The notes below the pieces were generated by a model, which was given only the letters and a program-made list of their open reading frames with translations, had not been told where the DNA came from and ran no database searches. Positions 59,049-64,000 of a DNA stretch of 64,000 nt are shown piece by piece. A program made the translations under genes and the position numbers. The stretch's first letter is position 1. Each line of letters opens with the position of its first letter. Origin of the DNA: Anaerolineales bacterium (GTDB lineage: Bacteria > Chloroflexota > Anaerolineae > 4572-78 > J111); the NCBI GenBank assembly GCA_015075185.1, contig JABTUW010000001.1:558001-622000 (forward strand), given 5' to 3'.

Positions 59049-61505
59049 CTAAATCCCCAGCCGATTTCGCCGGAGCATTTCCGCGTTTGTTTGGACGGTA
59101 CTGGCCTGATGGCCGGGCAGCGGCAAAATCCGCTCGTGGATGGCGTCGAGAATCCATTCCTTCTGCGGGAAGAAGGCTTCCTCCAATTCCGCCGCCGGGG
59201 TGATCCAGTTGCGCGCGCCGACAACAGCCACCGGCCCGTCCAGGTAGTCAAAAGCCAGTTGGCTGATATTCGATGCCATCGTGTGCAGGAAAGAGCCGCG
59301 CTCGCTGGCATCCGAGGCCAGGACCACTTTGCCCGTCTTTTTGACTGACTCGATGATTTTCTCGTAGTTGAGCGGGTTGATAAAACGGGCGTCAATCACT
59401 TCGGCGGAAAGGTGGTATCTCTCCTCCAACTCTTTGGCCGCATCCAAAGCGCGATAGAGCGTTGACCCAATCGTCACAATGGTCAAGTCTTTGCCACTGC
59501 GACGCAGGGCCGGTTCGCCCATTTCCACCTCGTAATACTCAAGCGGCACGCCGCCTTCCACCAAGATTTCCGGTTCGGCGTAGAGCCGCTGGCTTTCAAA
59601 AAAGACCACCGGGTCGGTGCCGCGCAAGGCCAGGTTGAGCATGCCCTTGGCGTCGTAAGGCGTGGCCGGGAACATCACCTTCAAACCCGGAATGTGAGCC
59701 ACAATCGAGGTCCAATCCTGGGAGTGCTGCGCCCCGTACTTGGCCCCAACCGAGACCCGCAGCACCAGCGGCATTTGCAGCACGTTAGCCGACATAGACT
59801 GCCACTTAGCCATCTGGTTGAAGATTTCATCCCCGGCCCGGCCCATAAAATCGCAGTACATCAGCTCGGCCACAACGCGGCCACCGGACAGGGCATAGCC
59901 CACCGCCGTGCCGACAATCGCTCCCTCGGAAATGGGCGAGTTGAAGAGGCGGTGATAGGGCAGGCACTCGGTCAGGCCGCGGTAGACACTGAACGCGCCG
60001 CCCCAATCGCGATTTTCCTCACCGTAGGCAATCATGGTCGGGTCTTCGTAGAAACGATGGATCAGCGCCTCAAACAGCGCCTCGGCGTAGGTTAAGGTTT
60101 TTAACTTGGGCAGGGGTTTGCCGTTTTCGAGTCCAAAGCGAAACTTTTCCTGAGTGACTTTCAAACGGCTTTCTTCCTTTGGAATGAGCACTTCCGGTGC
60201 GCCCTCGGCCAGCCGGTCCTTGAACTGATTGGAAAACATCATCTCGCCAATCGTGTCTACCATCGTGTTGACCCGGGGCGAAATTTCCAGCGACACCGCT
60301 GCTTTGAGCACGTTGACCAGCCGGTTGGTCGCGTCCGCAGTGATGTTGTCAAGCTGTGTCTCGTCGGCGTGGCCGTTTTCCAGCAGATACTGCCGGTAAT
60401 TGATCAGCGCATCGTGCTGCCGCCACAGGTCAACTTCGGTCTTATCGCGATATGACGAAGCGTCGGAGGGCGAATGGCCGGAGAAGCGATACGTCACCGT
60501 GTCCAGCAGGACCGGCCCCCGGCCTGACTCCAAAATTTTCCGCTTGCGTTCGATAGCATCGGCCACGGCCAGCGGGTTGTAACCGTCCACGCGCTCGGCG
60601 TGCATGGCCTCCGGATTGACCCCCAAGCCAACACGGGCCAGGATGTCGAAGCCCATCGTCTCGCCCTTGGGCTGGCCGCCCATGCCGTAAAAGTTGTTCA
60701 TAAAGTTGAACAGCATCGGCGGTGCGCCGCCGATCTCTTCCGGCCAGAGCGTGCGATATTGGTCCATCGCCGCAAACATCATGCCCTCCCACACCGGCCC
60801 GCAGCCCATCGAAGCGTCGCCAATATTGGCGATGACGATCCCCGGTTTGCGGTTGACCCGCTTGAAGAGCGCCCCCCCTACGGCAATATCGCCCGAGCCG
60901 CCGACAATGGCATTATTCGGCATCACCCCAAACGGCGGGAAGAAAGCGTGCATCGAGCCGCCCATGCCTTTATTGAAGCCATATTCGCGGCCAAAAATTT
61001 CGGCCAGGGTTCCGTACAAGGTGTAATTGATCGCCAGCGATTTCACATCCCCCCGGCTAAACGGCTCGACTACCCGCAGCGTTGCCCCACCCATGTACGA
61101 CTCCATAATAGTCGTCAATTCCGCTTCGCTCAATTTCTCAATCGCCGAAAAGCTCTTGGCCAAAATCTCACCATGGCTGCGATGGGAACCAAAAATGAAA
61201 TCCTGGGCGGTCAGATGGTAGGCTTGGCCCACCGCCGCCGACTCCTGCCCGATGGACAGGTGGGCCGGCCCCTTGTGGTTATACTCAATCCCTTCGTAGA
61301 CCCCTTCTCTTTTGATGCGGTCCAGCATGGTTTCAAATTCCCGGATGTAGACCATATCCCGATAGATGCGCACCAGGTTCTCCCGGCCATACTTTTTAGC
61401 CTCCGTCTGGGGATTGGGTACATAGGCATTAATCGGGATTTCTACGCTCTTAATGCAGCCTCGCTGCCGGGCTTCGGCGGGGTCAATGGTGATTAGCTTT
61501 GTCAT
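59049..61505 (-). CDS. 2-oxo acid dehydrogenase E1, fused alpha and beta subunits
   Basis: 818 residues. Thiamine-diphosphate-dependent decarboxylase of a branched-chain 2-oxo acid, pyruvate or acetoin dehydrogenase complex. The alpha part (about 45-450) has [12 protein letters not shown] and the TPP motif with [18 protein letters not shown]; the beta part (about 475-818) has [30 protein letters not shown] and [12 protein letters not shown]. Alpha and beta are usually separate genes in this branch; the about 100-residue linker between them is helical. It lies 16 nt after the E2 gene. No E3 (dihydrolipoamide dehydrogenase) is in the window. Substrate not fixed. Confidence 0.9.
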   Translation of the reverse strand: MTKLITIDPAEARQRGCIKSVEIPINAYVPNPQTEAKKYGRENLVRIYRDMVYIREFETMLDRIKREGVYEGIEYNHKGPAHLSIGQESAAVGQAYHLTAQDFIFGSHRSHGEILAKSFSAIEKLSEAELTTIMESYMGGATLRVVEPFSRGDVKSLAINYTLYGTLAEIFGREYGFNKGMGGSMHAFFPPFGVMPNNAIVGGSGDIAVGGALFKRVNRKPGIVIANIGDASMGCGPVWEGMMFAAMDQYRTLWPEEIGGAPPMLFNFMNNFYGMGGQPKGETMGFDILARVGLGVNPEAMHAERVDGYNPLAVADAIERKRKILESGRGPVLLDTVTYRFSGHSPSDASSYRDKTEVDLWRQHDALINYRQYLLENGHADETQLDNITADATNRLVNVLKAAVSLEISPRVNTMVDTIGEMMFSNQFKDRLAEGAPEVLIPKEESRLKVTQEKFRFGLENGKPLPKLKTLTYAEALFEALIHRFYEDPTMIAYGEENRDWGGAFSVYRGLTECLPYHRLFNSPISEGAIVGTAVGYALSGGRVVAELMYCDFMGRAGDEIFNQMAKWQSMSANVLQMPLVLRVSVGAKYGAQHSQDWTSIVAHIPGLKVMFPATPYDAKGMLNLALRGTDPVVFFESQRLYAEPEILVEGGVPLEYYEVEMGEPALRRSGKDLTIVTIGSTLYRALDAAKELEERYHLSAEVIDARFINPLNYEKIIESVKKTGKVVLASDASERGSFLHTMASNISQLAFDYLDGPVAVVGARNWITPAAELEEAFFPQKEWILDAIHERILPLPGHQASTVQTNAEMLRRNRLGI

Positions 61506-61521
61506 AGTGTTTTCCTCTTAT

Positions 61522-62892
61522 TTATAGAGCCAGTAACAGTTCGATCTGCGCCAGCCCCTGGGCTAACGCCTGCAAAAAACGAGCCGCGGGCGCGCCGTCA
61601 ACGACTTGGTGATTGATGGTCAGCGACAGGCCGAGATGCGGTATAAACTGCACCTCACCGTCACGCTCAACCGGCTTCAAATTGATATTCCCCACGCCCA
61701 AAATCGCTACCTGGGGGGCATTCAAAACCGGCGTAAAACTCTCGATCCCAAAACTGCCCAGGTTGGTTACCGTAAAGGTGCCGCCGTTCATCTCATCGGC
61801 AGAAATGGTGCTATCGAGACAGGCGGCAGCCAGCCGTTTGGCCTCCTGGGCTATCTCTTTCAAACTGAGGGTATTGGCCCGGCGGATAACCGGCACCATC
61901 AGGCCGCGCGGCGTATCTACGGCCAGGCCCAGGTGGACATTTTTGTACTGGGAAATTACATCGTCGCTAAAGGTGGCGTTAAGGTCGGGAAATTGGGGTA
62001 ACGTCCGCGAGACCGCCAGGAGCAGGAGGTCATTGATCGTCACCTGGCGCAGGCCCAATGTCTCGGCGCTTTCTTTCAATCGCTTCCGGTAGGCGAGGAT
62101 AGCTGTGGCATCGGCGGAGGCGTTGAGTGTGAGTTGGGCCGTGGTTTGCAGGGAGTTCAACATACGGGTGGCAATAACCTTGCGAATGCCTTTGACCGGG
62201 ATCGTTCGCACGTCATCGTCAACCACAGCAGGAGTCACTACTGGAGCGGGAACCTCCGGTTGAGCTGCCACCGTCTGCAAATCATCGGCCATAATCCGGC
62301 CTCTCACCCCGGAACCGTGGTCAGGTACCTGGAAGCCCCCCTGCGCCGCCATACTTTTAGCCAGCGGCGTCATGACCGGTTTCTGGGCCAGCGCGGCCTG
62401 CACATCCCGCTCAATAATCCGCCCGGCAGGACCGCTGCCCGCCATGCCGGCCAGGTCCAACCCTTTTTGTTTGGCCAGATTTCTGGCCCGCGGGGATATG
62501 CCCACCGCTGCATTCGCCGCTGTTTCGAGAGCTTTCGCCGGAGCGACTTCCGGCGTTTTAGGCGGGCTGCTTGTCTCAACCGCTGCGGGGGCTGGTTCAG
62601 CGGCAAAACCCTGATCTTTGGCTCCGGCCGGCCGCAGGCTGCTGACATCTTCGCCCGGCTGGCCGATAGCAGCAATATTGGTCAAGACCGGAACATCGTC
62701 GCCTGCCTCAAAAAATAGAGCCAGGACGGCCCCGGAAATAGGGCTTTCGACCTCCACCAGGGCTTTGTCGGTCTCCACTTCGGCCAGGATTTCCCCGGCC
62801 GTCACCTGATCTCCAACCCCTTTTTTCCAGCCAACGATCAGACAGCTCTCGACCGATTGGCCCTGCTTGGGCATAACAACTGCGGTTGCCAT
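61522..62892 (-). CDS. Dihydrolipoamide acyltransferase (E2)
   Basis: 456 residues. Lipoyl domain about 1-80 with lipoyl-Lys in [13 protein letters not shown], an Ala/Pro linker, a peripheral-subunit-binding domain ([20 protein letters not shown]...[12 protein letters not shown]), a second PSBD-like stretch ([13 protein letters not shown] to [12 protein letters not shown]), and the acyltransferase core with the catalytic [14 protein letters not shown] (HxxxDG) near the C-terminus. Two binding domains could hold E1 and E3 separately. It follows the DeoR gene and precedes E1 in the same direction. Confidence 0.92.
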   Translation of the reverse strand: MATAVVMPKQGQSVESCLIVGWKKGVGDQVTAGEILAEVETDKALVEVESPISGAVLALFFEAGDDVPVLTNIAAIGQPGEDVSSLRPAGAKDQGFAAEPAPAAVETSSPPKTPEVAPAKALETAANAAVGISPRARNLAKQKGLDLAGMAGSGPAGRIIERDVQAALAQKPVMTPLAKSMAAQGGFQVPDHGSGVRGRIMADDLQTVAAQPEVPAPVVTPAVVDDDVRTIPVKGIRKVIATRMLNSLQTTAQLTLNASADATAILAYRKRLKESAETLGLRQVTINDLLLLAVSRTLPQFPDLNATFSDDVISQYKNVHLGLAVDTPRGLMVPVIRRANTLSLKEIAQEAKRLAAACLDSTISADEMNGGTFTVTNLGSFGIESFTPVLNAPQVAILGVGNINLKPVERDGEVQFIPHLGLSLTINHQVVDGAPAARFLQALAQGLAQIELLLAL

Positions 62893-62945
62893 AACTGTGT
62901 TACCTCAATGGGGTAGATTAACTTGATAAATGTGTTTAATAAACT

Positions 62946-63003
62946 CTAAAACGTAATGCGTAAAACGTAAGGAATCAGAAGACATTTACCTTTTTACGCA
63001 TTA
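62946..63003. repeat. Inverted repeat between E2 and DeoR genes
   Basis: AACGTAATGCGTAAAACGTAAGG pairs imperfectly with CCTTTTTACGCATTAACTTAC-type sequence on the right; it fills the gap after the DeoR stop (63006). Probably a 3'-end hairpin of that gene. Confidence 0.5.
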
Positions 63004-63005
63004 AC

Positions 63006-63782
63006 TTACACGACGACGATTTCAATCCCCGCCGTCCGTACTCGCTCCAGCAAATCCGCCGGGGCATGCTCATCGGTGATGACGGTATCAATTTGTTCCG
63101 GCCGGGCAAAAGAGGCCAGGCCGACCCGGCCCCACTTGGTGGCGTCGAGCACGGCAATGGTCTGGCGGCACATGCCAACCAGGGCACGTTTCACCTCGGC
63201 CTCGTCGGCGCTGACATCGGTCAGCCCTTCCGGCAGGTTAAGGCCGTGCGCCCCAAAAAAGCCTTTTTGAATGTTGAATTTCCGCAAGAACTCAAGACCG
63301 TCTACACCGATTAAAGAAGCCGTTTCTCGCTGTAGCGTTCCACCCGACATGACCACCCTGATACTGGGTGTATCCTGCAATTCCTGAGCGATGACCAGAC
63401 TGTTGGTGATAATAGTCAAATGGCGGTGATTCTTGAGGTGCTGCACAATTGCCAAAACCGTACTGCTGCTGTCGAGAAAGATGGCATCGCCGTCGAGAAC
63501 CAGGGAAGCTCCGGCTTGACCAATCCGGCTTTTTTCCTGGACCTGCCGCTGCCGGCGCAGAGCCAAGGCTAACTCGTACATGTTGCCGGCCGGGATGGCT
63601 CCGCCGTGGGTGCGGACAATCAAATTCTGTTCGGCCAGTGCCTGCAAATCGACCCGGATCGTTACCTCCGAGACGCCTAACTGCTGGCTCAATTCCGCTA
63701 CCGATACCCGGCCCATTAGGTCAACCTGGCGCAGTATCTCCTGGCGTCTTTCTTCCAGATAGAGTTCCTTCGACCACAACAT
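63006..63782 (-). CDS. DeoR/GlpR-family transcriptional regulator
   Basis: 258 residues. N-terminal winged helix ([20 protein letters not shown], then [19 protein letters not shown]) and C-terminal sugar-phosphate-sensing domain ([41 protein letters not shown]). Family members usually repress sugar catabolic genes until a phosphorylated sugar binds. It heads the leftward E2-E1 unit. Phased TTACTTTC repeats 9-47 nt upstream are probably its own operator. Confidence 0.9.
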   Translation of the reverse strand: MLWSKELYLEERRQEILRQVDLMGRVSVAELSQQLGVSEVTIRVDLQALAEQNLIVRTHGGAIPAGNMYELALALRRQRQVQEKSRIGQAGASLVLDGDAIFLDSSSTVLAIVQHLKNHRHLTIITNSLVIAQELQDTPSIRVVMSGGTLQRETASLIGVDGLEFLRKFNIQKGFFGAHGLNLPEGLTDVSADEAEVKRALVGMCRQTIAVLDATKWGRVGLASFARPEQIDTVITDEHAPADLLERVRTAGIEIVVV

Positions 63783-63791
63783 AGCTAATTG

Positions 63792-63829
63792 TTACTTATG
63801 ATTTCTTTATTTTACTTTCGATTACTTTC
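63792..63829 (-). promoter_or_regulatory. Phased repeats upstream of the DeoR gene
   Basis: TTACTTAT at 63792, TTACTTTC at 63812 and TTACTTTC at 63822: spaced 20 and 10 bp. On the coding strand this is GAAAGTAA repeated on one helix face, the style of DeoR-family operators. The remaining DNA to 64000 shows no gene. Confidence 0.55.
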
Positions 63830-64000
63830 ATATTAACACAAAACAAAATTCCTGTCAATCCTGAATACGGAAAAGTTCTGCCCTGGATGGATGCGTCCAA
63901 CCTTATGGTAGCGTAGGGCAAGTTGTTACTTATTCTACAGAACCACCTAAAAGCTGGGCTCATCCGTCAGCCTTCGCCCCGCCGTCCTTTATAGTCGAAT

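Noticed and set aside
1..64000. tRNA, rRNA, CRISPR arrays, prophage or complete IS elements
   Set aside because: Scanned for by eye; no T-loop/acceptor patterns, regular spaced repeats, transposase or phage genes were recognised. The S74 protein alone does not make a prophage.

Overview
The window looks like a chromosomal segment of a Chloroflexota bacterium (Anaerolineae/Caldilineae-like). This is inferred from gene content, not from a marker gene: an archaeal-type HMG-CoA synthase/thiolase/DUF35 cluster, Pro-Thr-rich linkers in exported proteins, LysM-tethered solute-binding proteins, a large BTAD/NB-ARC/TPR regulator and many GAF/PAS kinases. No rRNA, tRNA, CRISPR array, intact insertion sequence or phage was seen.

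Layout. 1-4.8 kb: leftward sugar ABC operon (two tandem LysM-fused binding proteins, then a permease cut by the window edge) with a strong promoter and a palindromic operator. 5-12.3 kb: a multidomain GH-A/NBR1/PGRP/cell-wall-binding protein, a small membrane protein, SecDF and a GAF histidine kinase. 12.5-16.8 kb: mevalonate entry genes (HMG-CoA reductase, HMG-CoA synthase, thiolase, DUF35). 16.9-20.5 kb: LysE exporter, low-Mr phosphatase, a RelA/SpoT-like protein and an MsrA that appears to be a selenoprotein, with an in-frame TGA exactly at the catalytic Cys of GCFWG and a bacterial-SECIS-like hairpin behind it. 20.9-32.1 kb: secreted protease, GNAT, a 7TM-GAF-HTH protein, M48 protease, a PGRP/Vps62-like protein, a 1.4-kb gene-poor stretch with an attC-like structure and decayed small ORFs, and a YadA-head/S74 fibre-like protein. 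32.3-41.3 kb: AraC regulator with divergent sugar isomerase, remnant of a URO-D methyltransferase, corrinoid activation-like protein, BTAD regulator with phased repeats at its promoter, DUF4242, UbiD and a BrnT/BrnA toxin-antitoxin pair.

41.3-51.8 kb is the most unusual operon: seven leftward genes combining a complete PhnC/PhnE-type transporter with a complete BMP/Nup-type nucleoside transporter and a nucleoside hydrolase, headed by one lipoprotein in which a BMP nucleoside receptor and a PhnD receptor are fused. 52-64 kb: sensor kinase; methylcrotonyl-CoA carboxylase-type genes (beta, biotin carboxylase, HAD hydrolase, BCCP); and a DeoR-E2-E1 branched-chain/acetoin-type dehydrogenase operon.

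Intergenic DNA is rich in palindromes: 33-nt hairpins just after stop codons, 100-190 nt MITE-like nested palindromes, and purine/pyrimidine-skewed hairpins. Some of the last type seem to have entered genes in frame.
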